The position numbers and the translations under genes were made by a program. This document shows, piece after piece, positions 23,192 through 35,979 of a stretch of 64,000 nt of DNA. The stretch lies in the NCBI GenBank assembly GCA_963931865.1, contig OZ007516.1:10674785-10738784 (forward strand). Direction: 5' to 3'. Position 1 is the stretch's first letter. Each line of letters opens with the position of its first letter. The stretch comes from Axinella damicornis (taxonomy: Eukaryota > Porifera > Demospongiae > Axinellida > Axinellidae). The notes under the pieces were generated by a model. The model saw only the letters and a list, made by a program, of their open reading frames with translations. It did no database searches and was not told the DNA's origin.

Positions 23192-24070
23192 ATGGCGGAT
23201 AGTCTCGTTCCCAGACCCAAACAACCCCAGCGAAGATCGCTTCCAGTATCTCGCGGGGAAGAAGGGGCTGGTCATTTGACCGCGGGCAACGCGGATCTAC
23301 GCCTGGTATGCAGGCCTAGGCGTACTCAATTATTGGTTAATTATCAAATTCTACCGTAAATATTTTTCCGCATATCATGTTGCAATTCCATCTCTATGTC
23401 AGGAACAAAGCACGAGATGGAGAACGAGGAGAGAAAGTTCCTGGGCGACAGTGACACTGCATGTGGTATGTTCTACAAGTGTATTAAGCCTATAACAGCC
23501 AGATAACCCCTTGAATCTTTACTGCCCCCCCCTTGAATGATACCCAAGAATATAGGGCTAATTTCTCATCTGCACATGTGTATGCTGTAGTTTTGTAGGT
23601 TGTACATGTATATGTAGGTTCATATAGTACAGTTGTCAGGGATTCGTGGAAACGTAACAAACCTCATCCTCTGTCTGTCACCCTTGGACTGGGTTGGTTT
23701 ACTGCCATACAGTCCTACCCTCGTTCCCAAGCCCCGTCTGGAAAGTCTGGGAACAAAGCTAATTAATACAGTCCTATTATAGTATCCACTTATTCATCTA
23801 TGGAGTCAATATACCCGGAGATTAACTGTGTGAAAGTCTGAGTGTGTATAGCTACCTATACAGATCAATGTGAGTCTGTCCACTCATCCCCCCCCCCCCC
23901 CCCCCCCCCCCCCCCAACTCTGCAGATCTCCAGATCGCAGTGGTAGGCCCGTATCTTATGATGGTGGTGAGGGTCGTGTGAGGAAGTTTCGTCAGGAGGA
24001 CTTTCAAGATGAGGATGATGATGAGAAGAAAAAGAGCACTTACAATGGAAACTCCACCCAGCAACAATGA
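23192..24070 (+). CDS. Possible small three-exon gene with acidic/Lys-rich tail
   Basis: Candidate exons. The ATG at 23192 gives MADSLVPRPKQPQRRSLP and ends near a CTG|GTATGC donor. 23402-23464 follows TATGTCAG and encodes HEMENEERKFLGDSDTAC with a G|GTATGT donor. About 23926-24070 follows a CTGCAG acceptor and encodes RKFRQEDFQDEDDDEKKKS, ending at a TGA. The phase from exon 2 to exon 3 does not agree with the charged frame of exon 3, so the model is uncertain. Exon 1 contains TAGTCTCGTTCCCAGACCC, the terminus of the window's dominant TIR family, in frame right after the start codon. A run of about 30 C lies just before the last acceptor. No family recognised. Confidence 0.3.
23716..23765. 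mobile_element. 50-bp micro TIR element with 9-bp TSD
   Basis: TACCCTCGTTCCCAAGCC ... GTCTGGGAACAAAGCTAATTA, flanked by ATACAGTCC at 23707-23715 and 23766-23774. The right end has four extra bases relative to its relatives. Confidence 0.65.
23887..23915. repeat. Poly(C) run
   Basis: An uninterrupted C run immediately upstream of AACTCTGCAG, a usable splice acceptor. Confidence 0.95.
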
Positions 24071-24361
24071 ACTGTGATGTATGCTTGCATGTGTGCAGCT
24101 AGAGCTTGAATGATGCTGTTTTTGTGTCGATGTCACCCTTCTTGTGTATTGTACATGTACATAATAAGACAGTCCCATTGAGTTCAGCATGCCTACATGG
24201 TGTGTACTACTCCCTGATTCCAATGTATGGGCATGGAGAGGTATCCTACCGTACCTGAGGCATGAAAATGAGTACCGTGGTAAAATCGGTGTTGCAGATT
24301 GTCAGAAAGACATGACACTAGCACTACTCAGGTAAAATTGGAGTCTATGACTAGCTACTTC

Positions 24362-24806
24362 CAGGGCCGGATACAGGATTTCTTAAAGGGGGGCACTATA
24401 TATTAAACGCTGCTGCAGGCAGGCGCGTAGCGCCGATCAGTGCGCGCGAAGCGCGGAAAATTTTTGCGCCTTCATTTTTCACTTCTCAGGATGGGCTCTC
24501 GTGGCACCTTCGCGCTTTGCACTGCAAGTTCCAGGATTGCAGGTCCCAGGGCTGCCATGAGCTTCTTCCTTGGTCAAATTTCGCTCACGAACGTAATACG
24601 TACGTACACGTACACGTACACGGAGGGGTATACTAGATCGTGGTCTCGTTCCCAAGCCGTTCGGTTTCAGGCAACGCACGGTAAGCTTATTGCGAGCTGA
24701 GGAGGCCAGGCCAGGAGTTGCAACGTAGCGGCAGCAAGTTGGTAAGGAGGAAAATAAAGTGATGAAGAAGCAAAAGGGAGGGGGGGGGGGGGGCACCGGC
24801 CCCCGA

Positions 24807-24850
<44 letters not shown>

Positions 24851-24868
24851 CCCCTAGATCCGCCCCTG
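24362..24868. mobile_element. hAT-like MITE with internal poly(C)
   Basis: Left end CAGGGCCGGATACAGGATTT and right end CCTAGATCCGCCCCTG, an inverted CAGGG(C/G)CGGAT terminus typical of hAT non-autonomous elements. The inside holds a G run (24779-24793) and a C run of about 39 nt (24810-24848) next to the right end. A clean 8-bp TSD was not found. Confidence 0.6.
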
Positions 24869-26367
24869 AACTGTCTTCCCTGCATGGTTAAATTAAACCG
24901 GAATACTCTGCTAACAGCAATTTTGCATAATTGTATAATGGTGCATTTGGATATCCTCGTTCTTCCATGCAGTGTTATCAGTTTTACTTCGGCTTACGTA
25001 ATTGGATAATGCCACTTTCCCAAATTATGTCCTGAGGGCATTCACATTACATAATAACTGTACCAGCTTAGAGAAGCAGGAGGTATAATTATAAGGCCTG
25101 GGAACCATGTTCTCAGAATGCATAAAGACTAGGGATCCTGTCGACAGTAATGCCATGGCATTGTGTTGTGTATGCAATGTTATCAGTTATGCTCCAGCTT
25201 ATTATAGTTGCCAATATTAATAATTGTGTGATGTCACTTCCCCAAAATTTAATTATAATTATATGTCGGCATTCACATTACAATTAAGCAGAAGAGCATC
25301 TACAAAGTATTGTATTACGTACTGATTGCAAATTAGTGAGAGAGAGAGTGAGAGCAAGAGAGAGTATAACTGCCAGTATATTGGAGGCTATGATAATTAG
25401 ATGAACATTCCAGAAGGTTCTGGAGACAGACTGATCCAAAGGTAAGTGTTACACAATCAAGGTATTGTGGAGATTACATGCATGGGGATCGAGTGCACAC
25501 AGTCCACACAGCCATGCTATACACTATAGTGCTATGGGTCTTGTCTGGGCTCATTTAGTATACTAGCTGCTCTGCATGCTTGAAGCAGCTTCTTGAAAAC
25601 TTTCAACCTAGTTGCACTTCTGATTCCTGAAAATACCATTCTCAGTCTGCATGCCTTCTTCCCAATTCTGATTTGCAAGTTATGACTTGCAAAGCATGCA
25701 GTACTGCATGTCTTCACATTGTTGAGTATATAGGTCACAAAGAAGAGGCCGGAGCAACCTCGATCGATGCAAACTGCCTAAACTAAGAGTGGAGCTGCAT
25801 CCACATGAATAGTCATTATTCAGAAGGTCTGCCTAGCTAGATCCTGCTTGCTCATAATTATGTCAGTGCTTGAATGAGCATGTATTAGCTGGGCTTGTAG
25901 CAGCTAGTGGACTTAGCTATAATTATATTATAATTATAGATCTTGATTGGACTTCCGATTTTCATCCACTGAAATGCCAAGTGTGTACTAAGCTATAATA
26001 ATTATGCATGGCATGCACAATATCATTATAATGAATGGTCTTATTTCTGCAGCAGCCACTCTCTCTTCACCACGTACATTGTAAGAAGACATACAGTGAA
26101 ACAGCTAGTTGTATTAAATCACAATTTGCAATTTTGCTACAGTAGCTACAACAGTAGGCTTCACAGCATATTAAGTGAGCCTCCCATGCAAGCGATCTTT
26201 CATTTATGCTATACTCACATCAGAGAGTCTATAACTCTCTAACCACTATGCACAGTCATGCAATTACATCTCATGACCACAATTCATTTTGATAAACATC
26301 GAGTGCATGTTGCTACAAGTAGAAACAAAAACAAGTATCTTTACACATGGATATAATAATAATTTTA
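24869..26367. other. AT-rich intergenic, no gene seen
   Basis: About 1.5 kb with short AT-rich motifs and a small GAGA run (25340-25365). Frames are short and shadow-like. It lies downstream of the Roc-COR gene on that gene's strand. Confidence 0.5.
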
Positions 26368-29300
26368 CTAGCAAAACTTTTGTTCCAGTTTAGCTCCCAG
26401 CCTATTCTCGCCAATTCCTTTGACGGCTTTGACAACATCTCCCCATGAAGGATTTCTACACGCTTTAAGCCATGCCTCAAACACCATTGTCAAATGTTCT
26501 TGACAGTCTCTGGCATCAACGCAGATCTTTCGCAGGTTGTAATCGTCCAAATCGAGTAGTAACCCAAGACGATACCACTCTGTGGTGCGAACATGGGTGA
26601 CTAAGTCTTGCAAGCGAGGGACATGCTCTGCTGTTGAAGTGTTGTCTGGTGAATACAGACTGCATGTGGCCAAGGAGAGCATGCACACAGTTAACCCTTT
26701 CCAATGTACAAGCTAAACTTCCACAACTTACTTTAGTACTGCTTGTACAAATCCAGCAGCTTGCAGAATATCTGCCAATTCCTGTTTGGTGTGTGTTCCA
26801 GATTTCAGCCATTTCTTCAGCATCTGGAGTGCTTGGCCGCTTGCTAGCTTGTATTTAGATTTGATAGTTGCCACTTCTTCGTCATCAATATCCTGAGCAG
26901 CCGCTAGGAGTGTGAGGTCTGAATCAGCGTCGATACAGCGGGAGCAGGCAATGATGTGACTAAGTGACAATGGTGGTTCCTTCCTTTCTTCAGAAGGGCA
27001 CTGCATGCCATGGATGCAAAGGCAGTGAGCGAAAACAAGGGATAGAAATGGGATGCCAAGCTACCAATTTTGTACAGAACAGATGCCATACATACTTCTG
27101 ATGTCATCAATTGTGCTCAAAGTATAGGGAAACCCGGTATTACGTGCACCATGCAGTACCAATAGATCAATGTTCGCAAAAATATGACATCAACTTACTG
27201 CTCTAGGACGTGTTCTACTTGAGGGGTCTGAGAGCAAAAGAAACTGTTGGTATTGGAGTCTGTGGGAGACAAGAATAATTATATTAAATTCTGAGTTGTT
27301 GCCCAGAGCTCTGAAGTGGTTTACCTGTGAGCTGTTTTTGTCAATCCAATGCATTTGAGGTGATGCTCCAGAAGGGAGCGAGCCTCCAAACTACTGTCTA
27401 CTCCAGCACGCCACCACTGAAGCAGTGTGAACGGTGCATTTGCTGCACCTTCTACTGACTCTAGCAAGGGAACAACTTCCAAGGCATTTGCTAGCTCCTT
27501 CAACTTCTCATCCGTCTGGATGGCATCAGCAACTCCTTGCAACTCTGCATCACTGAGGTCACCTTGTTGCTTCTATAGAAAGTTATATGTGGGTTTGGTG
27601 AGAAGGCTGGGAGCCTGGGATCCTCCATTCCCAGATACCTTTTAGCTTGAGGGACCACGTACATTATGGAATACCAAATTCTGCACATATTTACATGTAA
27701 TTTAAAACTGTTATATTTTCAAACTCGGTTCCGAAGCACCTTGATTTATAAATTTCTCCAGGAGGGAATACCCACTGACACCTCTAAGGACAGTGCACAC
27801 AAATAGAAAGGCCGTCTAGTTATTTGCTTCCCCTCCCCTGTTGAAATGTACAGAAGGCCATAATGTAGTTAGAAGTACATGCACATAGAACAAAGTGTAA
27901 CAAACCTCAGGTTGAGTACTCAGAATTTTCAACCAGTGCTTCTGGTGATTGGTAAAACTGCAGTTATTACAAGCTTGGCAAAGCGGGACTGTGCTTGTTG
28001 TGGTACCAGGCAGAATGGGGATGAAGTGATCTTTGTCTGGACACTGCTCACAGCGGAGGGCAGCCTCTACTTTCACTGAAGGTAGCCACTGGCAAACAGA
28101 AGCAGAGCATTCTTGTACTAGCTCCATGATACTATGACACACAGTTGCAAATGTTGGAATGTGTGGCTGGCGGCATTTGTTACGAGCTACAGTAATTTGC
28201 ACGCTTGAGGAACGCTCAGAGATTGTGAATTCATCAATTTTATCAACATGTCCATAGGCAAAGGTCATCTTATTGCGGAAGACACCTCGTTTGAAGAGGA
28301 GAAGGCAATTTGACTCCTTTGATAGAGTGGCTGCTAGGCGGGTGAAGAAGCCAGGGGGAACATACTGTGTGCTGAAGGTGAGATGGAGTGGGGAAGACTT
28401 CTTCAGAACTTTAGTCGTGCTGTCAGCAGTCTGCGAAGAGGATTGAAGCACAGAGGGAACAAAGTACTTTCGGCCTGGAAAAGGAATACCCTTGGTTTGA
28501 GGATCGATCAAAGCAGCAAGACCAAAGTGCTCCAGAAGATCAGCAAGTGACTGAGGTAAGGCACTGCTTCCTTTCCAGACTTCTACATACAGCGGTTCTA
28601 CAAGAATTCCATTTTCTCGGAGAGGTTTCCAAAATGCTTGGTTAGAAACTCCCTGTTGAAGCTCTTCTGGTGCTAGGAGCATACCAAGCTGCTTGATGAG
28701 CCATTGTGGATCAGTAATGATGATTTGGGAGAGGCTTTCGATCTGAGCATAGTGCAGGAAGACAGCTAGCTCATGGTAGAAATGAAGGACGCTGGGAACA
28801 ACATGCACTTTCTGTTATCCCACAAGCTTCTCCCACTGCAACTGCTTGTTGATAGGAGACAATGGAACAGCTCTTACTTTGTGCCATCTTCTGAAGAACC
28901 TTTCGGAAAAGAACCCAAGCTATCGGTGTTGGAATTGCAAGATCATCAGTGGCAAAATTGTGCACCTTTCTTCGGACATATGTGAACCCCGCGTCTTCAG
29001 CCTGCTTCCCGGCTGTAGTGTTGTCGACTATGACACCATTTAAGAGGAGGTGGGTGAATGCTTTATCCCCACAGTGGGACCTGAGGGTATCAAGAATTTC
29101 TTCTTCGTTTCTTTTTACTGTTGCATCGTCACCATGGGTACCAACTGGAATGATTCGGGGGAATTTTTGAATGATGCTCCCTTCCGTGCTCTGCCTGGCA
29201 GAGTGATCAGTGTGGGTTGGAGGATATGAGGGTGAGCTATGTGAATCTGCATTGCTGGACCCCACGGCATTTTGGCTGGTGAGTGTTGCATGTATGCAAG

Positions 29301-30021
29301 CCATCCATTGCGTTAGCAACTGCAGCACCGTGAAATCTTCCTCAGCTCTGGAAACTTTGCCTCCTTTGTGACAAAGTGTTTCGCATTTGTCAAGCAAATT
29401 TTTGCGTGCATCAAAAAAGAGGAGGAACATTGTTCTGGATGTCAGAAATGTTGGAAGGATGTCTAGGAAGACAGCTTGGCCACCACAATCCCACACATGC
29501 ATCAGCACCTCTGAGCGAGTAGATGCAGCACTTACCAAGCTCGAATTGGGGGATTCCAGAGCCTGTGAGAGAATATCTCGAACTACACTGTCCTTGATGT
29601 TGGACATGTACTCGTCACGGATAGTTGAAACTTTGCGATTGTGTGCTTCAAATTGAAGTGGGCGGAACACACTTACAGCTGCAGTCATAGTTGAAAGGAT
29701 TTTAGCAGCACGAGATGGATTTGCAGCACCCGATTTTGTCAAAGCAACCAGATGAACCAGTCCAGCAAGTTCCTGGATCTCATCCTGATCGGTGACTTCT
29801 TCCCAGTAGCTGTCAGCAGTCTGCCCACCTTTTGCCCAGAAGTGTGGCTTCAGCATCTTGGTGTCTGCAAGCACAGTGCTTTCGGCATTTCGAGGCAGTT
29901 TCTTGTTCATGCATGAGTCCCCTGAGAAGGCTGCTCTTCCAAACTCCACCAGGACCAATCATCATCACTTGTGCGTAAGCTACCAAAACCTCACCAAGTT
30001 TCAAAGCTTCACGATAGTCAT
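26368..30021 (-). pseudogene. Roc-COR-Death protein (ROCO family), two frameshifts and altered P-loop
   Basis: Ras-like GTPase (Roc) plus COR, followed by death-fold repeats; relatives act in innate-immune or cell-death signalling. Five exons, all GT-AG with agreeing phases: 27906-30021, 27325-27572, 27199-27243, 26732-26959 and 26368-26659 (TAG at 26368). Exon 1 carries YREALKLGEVLVAYAQVMM, P-loop GPGGVWKSS, switch-II-like WDCGGQ, the G4-like THGD and a COR domain (VLHFYHELAVF, DPQWLIKQL). Later exons encode three death-like helical units, the last with WYRLGLLLDLDDYNLRKI and WGDVVKAVKGIG. Anomalies: the P-loop Gly before Lys is Trp (GVWKS for GVGKS). One extra base lies after GLMHEQ (about 29910), shifting into KLPRNAEST. 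Another lies at about 28800 between GITES and VPSVLHF. At least one 5' exon is missing upstream. Whether it is a pseudogene or an assembly error cannot be settled from the sequence. Confidence 0.7.
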
Positions 30022-31912
30022 CTGTATGTAAGCAGAAAATTGCATTTTAGAAATCTTAGACTGCAACTACATAACCATGCTAGATCTAGAGGGAGACATT
30101 ATCTCTCCAGAAGAAACACCTGACACTAGTCATATCATAAAAGACAATAGGGACAAAAAAAACGGAAATATGCAGCAGTGTGCACCTCAAGCAACACAGC
30201 GGTCATCCCTAATAATTCCCAGTACTGCTAAGTAGACTCTACTTCATTAAGTGGATGATAATCACATCAGCAGTGCCACCCTAGCACTAAAAACATGTAG
30301 TGGTTACCCACTCGATTATAGTGTGACAGATATAGCTAGCTACCTGTCTTTGTATATAATACTACTCCAGCTGATAAATTAGTTCCGTTAGATTTGTCAA
30401 GAAGTCCAAGATTGAATTTCTTGCATTTTAGATTAGACCATCCATTGTAAAAAATGGTTTGTTCAGTAATTTGAGTGGTAATTGCTTTGATTTTCAAAGG
30501 TTTTACAAGCAGCTTAATTAACATTAGCTGTTTTACTGCGTAAGTATAGGCACAGGAGAACTGCAGATCTCTTCCTCATAATTTCACTGGCGCTAATGTC
30601 TCAGGAAGAACAAGTTGTTTCTGTTTCCAACGGTTGACATTTCTTGGATTGGATTAGTGGTGGTGACCTTGCTGCTAGTCACCATGTGTTATGAAGGTGT
30701 ATGGTGTGGCGTCACCACTCTGCAAGCCACTTGTGAAAGTCTTCACCTTACTAAAGATGCTTCCCGGGCTTCCGTACTCCCTTCTAAACAAGAAGGAAAG
30801 CTTACCAGTGCTTTAGCATTTGGCCTACCATTGAATGGAGGTGTGCATATGGTTTCGTTCCATAATTTGGACAGAGTGCAAAAATCTTGCTTTTAAGCTC
30901 TTCATGTGACTCTCGTATGTGAGGTACATACAAGCTGGTTTGTTTCATCTGTCACACTGTCCCAATACACTCCAGCCATATAAGAGAGAATTTGTCTTCC
31001 ACTCCCTTGCCCGGGTTCTTAGTGGCCCGGTTGTAAGAGCATCTGATTAGTATACAGAAGGTCTTGGGTTCCAGTCCGTGCCATGGATGTTGATTTCCAT
31101 CTCTCTGGGTATACATACCACATACAATAATTTATCGAATTACTGATAGCTATCGAATTACTGATAGCTATCGAAACAAGAACATGGCCATAAGCAACAA
31201 CTTCTTGAGTGCATACACGACTCAAAGACTTAGCACTTTGACTTAAAGAGCCTAGTTTTTGTTAAAAGTTCTGGAGAAGAGCTTTGCTATCTCCTTGTAC
31301 GTGGCACATGACCCTCTCTGTCGCTTCCACTGTGGTCTTGGCCTCTTGTTTCACAGCTTTGACTGTATGTAGGACGCCTGGTCGCCACAATGCACTGACA
31401 TGTTGGTTCAGGAAGGGGTGGGTATGGGCCGCCCATTGATAGGGCCCCAGTTGTCAGGGCCCAGGGGAGAGACCCCCTTGGAGCCCCATTGGGAAAGTAG
31501 GGCCCCATCCCACAAAATGTTTATCGCTTAATGTGTTGGTACGCAGTGAGCATTAATTGCAAGATACTGTAAGGGGTCCCCACCCTTAACATGTCCTGGT
31601 GAGACCTTTCATTAGCTGGAGCTGTATGCTGGCCCCTGGTCACTGATGAGTTGTTATTGATATAAATGTCCTTCCTTATTTGGGCCCCACTAGTGTTTTT
31701 TTTAATGGATTTTACACTTTTCTCATCTTGCCACAGCCTGGGTGATGTTGTCATCAGCTGTTTTCTTGTTGTCGAGCATGTCTGTGGTTGTGTGTGCACC
31801 ATATCACCATGGTAACCTTGTACATCCACCTTTGTGTTTGTCTTCAAACCCTCAGTTTCACAGCTGCATGTAGTTTGGGTGAGAGTTGGGGACCAACGAC
31901 ACCCCCTTCTTC
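30022..31912. other. No gene model supported
   Basis: It should contain the missing 5' exon(s) of the Roc-COR gene but I could not pick one. A plus frame at 30615-30896 is probably incidental. A short direct repeat (CTATCGAATTACTGATAG) is at about 31130-31175. Confidence 0.4.
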
Positions 31913-31920
31913 CCCCCCCC

Positions 31921-31962
<42 letters not shown>
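31913..31962. repeat. About 50-nt poly(C), duplication breakpoint
   Basis: A C run with a single T near its left end, lying exactly at the left edge of the block duplicated at 57925-59152. Confidence 0.95.
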
Positions 31963-31965
<3 letters not shown>

Positions 31966-33150
31966 ATTGCGCATCCTTTTTCTTGATCTTATTATTGGGG
32001 CCCAAACATGGGAAGACGTTTAGCTGGTGTGGCTCTCACCTTCACATTGTATTTACCTGTGGTATTGATGGAAATCCCTGTGGCTGTTCTTGTACATGCT
32101 GCCCATAGCTGTATGCTGGGAATAAGTTGCAAATGTGGTAGCAACCTCTCCACATGCTCCCCTATACTACAGCCAGTGCATTAGGCGTACTTGTGCTACA
32201 GAAGGCTATCTGTGAACTCTAACTGTCCCTCCTATATTGGTGGATCTATTGGAGAGCATTACCCAGTGTCAAAGTTCAACTGCAGTCCATTGAATTTTGC
32301 TGTATGTACCCATGCACACTATGATACTTGTTACACTACATCTAGTGTGCGACCCCAAAAAAACAATTACCTGTTTGAATAGTTCTACTATGTTCAGTTG
32401 TTGCTCCATAAGGGATATTATCAGAAATCCATAAAATTAATACTCCAGAAGATAGACTTGTCAGTCAACTCAGAAGTGCGGACAGAAAATAGGCGGAACA
32501 AAAATGTTTGTGCTACACTATATAGCTACAGTGCTACACCCACCTCAATCCTCTTGAAAACTCTTGATCAAGAATCGTAGCAGAAACTCGTGGGCATCCT
32601 GTTGGCTTCCTGGTATCCATGCTGGTAGTATTGCTGAGAGCAGAAATTGTACATCATGCATGAATAAATTAAAATTTAGTCTTATAGTGCACTTCTGTCT
32701 TACATTTCAGGCCTTTGTACAGCTGCTTTGGAGCTACAGGAGCTACACATGGATGCTGTTGGCACTGAATTCCAAGACTGTGTAGTGTACCCAGGAGCCA
32801 GAACTCATTCCCTCTTGTGTGACCTGTGTTATTGATCATTTTTTCATGCAAATAATTATTAAATATGCACAACTGCATGATGCTTGCATATGCATGTAGC
32901 TAGCTGCTAAACTAGTAGTTTCGAGGCATACTCCACAATGATTCCTCTTAGCACTGGAGTGTGGAAAATGCACTGCAACACGGAATTTACGAAGCAAGTA
33001 TTGCCTAAATTCTGTAAGCCTGCACCAGCCATTCTTTCCAGCACGCGCATAAAATGCAGATACTAGATGCTGCGGCATTGCGCACGCAATGCGGCTAGCG
33101 CGTAGGTTCAAAGTTTACTAATTAATTTTATTCCTGTCTCTAGCCGCTAG
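31960..33150. repeat. 1.19-kb duplicated block, copy A
   Basis: Near-identical to 57956-59152 with only scattered single-base and short indel differences. Identity begins in poly(C) and ends after AGCCGCTAGT. The only exon-like stretch is about 32710-32783 after the acceptor TTACATTTCAG, with a frame containing LELQELHMDAVGTEFQDC, and its counterpart at about 58706-58779. I do not recognise it. Confidence 0.9.
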
Positions 33151-35149
33151 TATCACATTCTCGATTCCTCTAGGCTCTCTGGTCCAGACCCTTCCTGCGG
33201 CGAATAGTGGGGCGGGACGGCGGTCCATATTTACACAATTCGTACTCCTCTCCGTTGTTTGCTCAGTCGTAAGTATTAACAACGAATCTATAATAATTTC
33301 ACCACCAAGCACTTAGTCTCGCTAGCACTATTGGACACTAGGCTCGGGGAGCTAGGAAGGGTCGGGTGTGGCCAGACCTTAGTATAATGTCACCCCAGGC
33401 ACTAGGCTATGCCTCCCCAACTTTTTTCATGTGCAAGTTGGTTTCTCATCCCATGTAGTCTTGCGGGGCCAGACCCACACGGCCAGACCCCGTGTGGGTC
33501 TGGCCCCGCAAGACTATCCCCATGCACCTGAACAGCATAAGTTTGTTACCCACATTCAGTGTAGTATTGGAGCCAGACCCTTTGTACAAGGAGCTCGGAA
33601 GGGTCAGACTTTGCCAGACTCCTCCTCCTCCCCGTGCGAAGGGTTTGGTTGCGAGACTATCTTCATTGGCTGCATGTGGGTTCGATACGTAGTCTCAGTC
33701 CCAGACCCAGCACAGATTGCTCCCAGTATTACGTGTGTGGAAAGACAATCTGAACTGACTTGTTCTATGGATACGTAGTATTTGTTCGTTGATTTAGAAG
33801 CGCTGTTGGAAGTATAGCGACAGTCTGTGAGATAACTTTGCAGAATGTCCTCAAGCAAAGCAGGGGAACATCGCACTAGCTACTACTAGTCTCAGTCCCA
33901 GACCCAAACAGCCCCAGTGTGGATCACTTATGGAATCATGGCTGAGTAGGGTCTAGTAACTTGATCAGTGCATGGTCACACGAATGTACAGCTTAAAACG
34001 TACATCGCTGTGACCACTAAACATGATCGTACATGTAGCTCTACTCATGCCATATACTTTAGCCTTCAGCTGTAGTCACATTTGCCCTGCTACTGCTTTT
34101 CCCACAGGCTGTGTAGGTCACTAGGAGCCAGCTGTTTATGAAATTCTATGATGTGACAGTAAGTTTGCAGGTACATGTATGTATGTGTGCCCTATACATT
34201 TGCAGAAGTCTAAATAGAGCCCACCCGAAATTTCTGAGGGGGCTGGCAATCTGCTGCATCTAGGCCTTAGGGTAAAGCCTCCAAGATTGAAGCCTCAAGC
34301 TTGTTTAGTTTGGCAGTTACAGTAGAGGGCGCAAAAATTCTCATAATGTATGGTTGGGGGGTTAGGTTACCCCGGCTGAAATGTAGGAAATTTTTGGTGT
34401 CCTCTAACTGCCAAACTATAGATGCTCCCAAAAAACAGATTGCCAGCCCCCTCAGAAATACATTGCCGGGCTCTATTTAGACATATGCAAATGTGCCATT
34501 GATGCAAATTGAGTCTAACCTTTATGTCATCATTCTGCTTTTGTTCCTTTGTTAGACGCCACTCTCCAATATCCTCTGCTCTGTGGGTGCTAACGATAGC
34601 AGATCAGCTACTTTGATCTGGACATTCAACGGAATATTCCGATCTTGTGAGTTCCCTGTGCCCTGTCTGTGATAGAGTATGATAATGCAAACTCAAATAC
34701 ATCATGTGCTTGTGAATGAGGTATATATTATTGGGGTGAGCGTGAGCGAGCCCACAGTAGGGAGGTCAAGGTCAATTTTGTCTTGTCTCGTACATCCGTT
34801 CGGTGGTTCATGCCGTAAATCACTTGCTACTAATTGTTCTGCGTGTTCTAGCTTGCATCATGCGTTAATTCCAAATGATACACAACCTGCCAGTGACTTG
34901 GCTCGATTCAAGCATGGCTAATAGAGCACGGGGAACTGGATTGTAAACGCGTGCACCTCCTTATTCTTAATGTATGGAATGTCGGCACAGCCTTTGATTG
35001 AATGCGGGTTTCGCTGTTTTTTGTTGTACCTCTGGTGCCGCACAGGAACTGTTCTGGGGCTCAACTCTTGCACCGTCAGATCGGCCTTCATCCGGTGTAT
35101 GCCCAAAGCGGTTACGTTTTGCTCCTGAGTCGTAGATAAAACCATGCTT
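33151..35149. other. Repeat-fragment rich, no gene model
   Basis: Contains two solo element ends (TAGTCTCAGTCCCAGACCC at 33700 and 33889). A pair of inverted blocks, AATTTCTGAGGGGGCTGGCAAT (34229) and ATTGCCAGCCCCCTCAGAAAT (34440), defines a foldback unit of about 250 bp at 34210-34480. One exon-like piece follows TTTGTTAG at about 34555-34646 (LSNILCSVGANDSRSATLIW), family unknown. Confidence 0.45.
33456..33515. repeat. Perfect palindromic hairpin, 60 bp
   Basis: TAGTCTTGCGGGGCCAGACC reads into its exact reverse complement GGTCTGGCCCCGCAAGACTA with a short loop. The ends resemble the TAGTCT...AGACTA element family; its flanks (CATCCCATG and TCCCCATGC) are only partly alike, so the TSD is unclear. 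Confidence 0.85.
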
Positions 35150-35158
35150 GGGCTGTCC

Positions 35159-35979
35159 TAGTCTCGTGCCCAGACCCTCTCAGAAGGAAGGAAGGAGAAG
35201 GGTCTGGTGAATATAGTACAAGTTCACACTATGGGCTAGCACACCTGGGGTTTCACAAATGAACAGAACCATGCAGCCGGTGTTAAGTAGGTGCGTGCGT
35301 CATTACGGCCATGAATAATATTATTAGTTTTAGCAATGACATTCAGCAATGGCTACTGCATGCTATATCTGCCGATGCGAAGTATTCGACAGTGAAAACT
35401 GGGGACAAGAATTAACCTCTGAATGCGCTACCGCTGCTTTTGACGGCCTGTGTCAAGAGCTTGCACAACCCAGAAAGCTTCAACTTCAGGTATCAGTAGC
35501 TATGCAGGGGATGTATTGTTTCTAGGACCTGGAAACGCTACGCAAGGCACAAACAACGGTGGATCTCGTGCTTTATAGTTTACATTTACATGCGAGTGAC
35601 GTCCGCTTCAGCGACCAGCACCGCTAGGAGTGCGTGTGACTCTCCCCTAGCGTCCAGCACGCCTAGATCTCCGACGTCTCCACGCGACAGAGACCCGTGG
35701 TTGTTCGCACTGACAGCGACGCGAGCATCGTCCCAACAGCAACAAGATCCTGGTGTTTATACAAACGATGTACCGACAAAGAAATTCTAGCTAAGTACAT
35801 GTAAGTAGTTTGTACTTGTCACTTGTCTGAGCTGCGTGGGAATTTGTGGGTGTGAGTAGCGCGTGACACGTATTGACCAATCAGATTTGTACCGCCGAAA
35901 TTCCGCGGTGCTCAAAAATTTTGTACTATATTCACCAGACCCTCCTTCCGCGCGTATTGAGGGTCTGGGAACGAGACTA
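35159..35979. mobile_element. 821-bp TIR element with perfect 9-bp TSD carrying a two-exon ORF
   Basis: Left end TAGTCTCGTGCCCAGACCC with GGTCTGGTGAATATAGTACA further in. Right end is the inverted TGTACTATATTCACCAGACC ... GGGTCTGGGAACGAGACTA. GGGCTGTCC flanks both sides (35150-35158, 35980-35988). Terminus and TSD length match the micro-elements elsewhere. The inside contains a short gene-like unit (35349-35627), so it resembles a Pack-MULE that picked up host sequence. No transposase. Confidence 0.85.
35349..35627 (+). CDS. Two-exon 80-residue ORF inside TIR element
   Basis: ATG at 35349 begins MATACYICRCEVFD, with a C-x2-C-x-C cluster and a further Cys pattern (ECATAAFDGLCQEL) suggesting the start of a small zinc-binding domain. 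Exon 1 ends at CAG|GTATCAG (35489). After a 36-nt interval ending TTTCTAG, exon 2 (35526) continues in frame as DLETLRKAQTTVDLVLYSLH and stops at a TAG at 35625-35627. The 36-nt gap is unusually short for a spliceosomal intron, but its borders are good and the frame is preserved. Both exons lie wholly inside the TIR element, so this is most likely a captured 5' gene fragment. Function unknown; expression not demonstrable here. Confidence 0.4.

Noticed and set aside
26691..26702. TTAACCCTTTCC as a piggyBac end
   Set aside because: No partner terminus nearby; it lies in the Roc-COR intron and is probably chance.
33456..33515. Adding this palindrome to the 9-bp-TSD set
   Set aside because: The flanks CATCCCATG and TCCCCATGC do not match as a simple 9-bp repeat.
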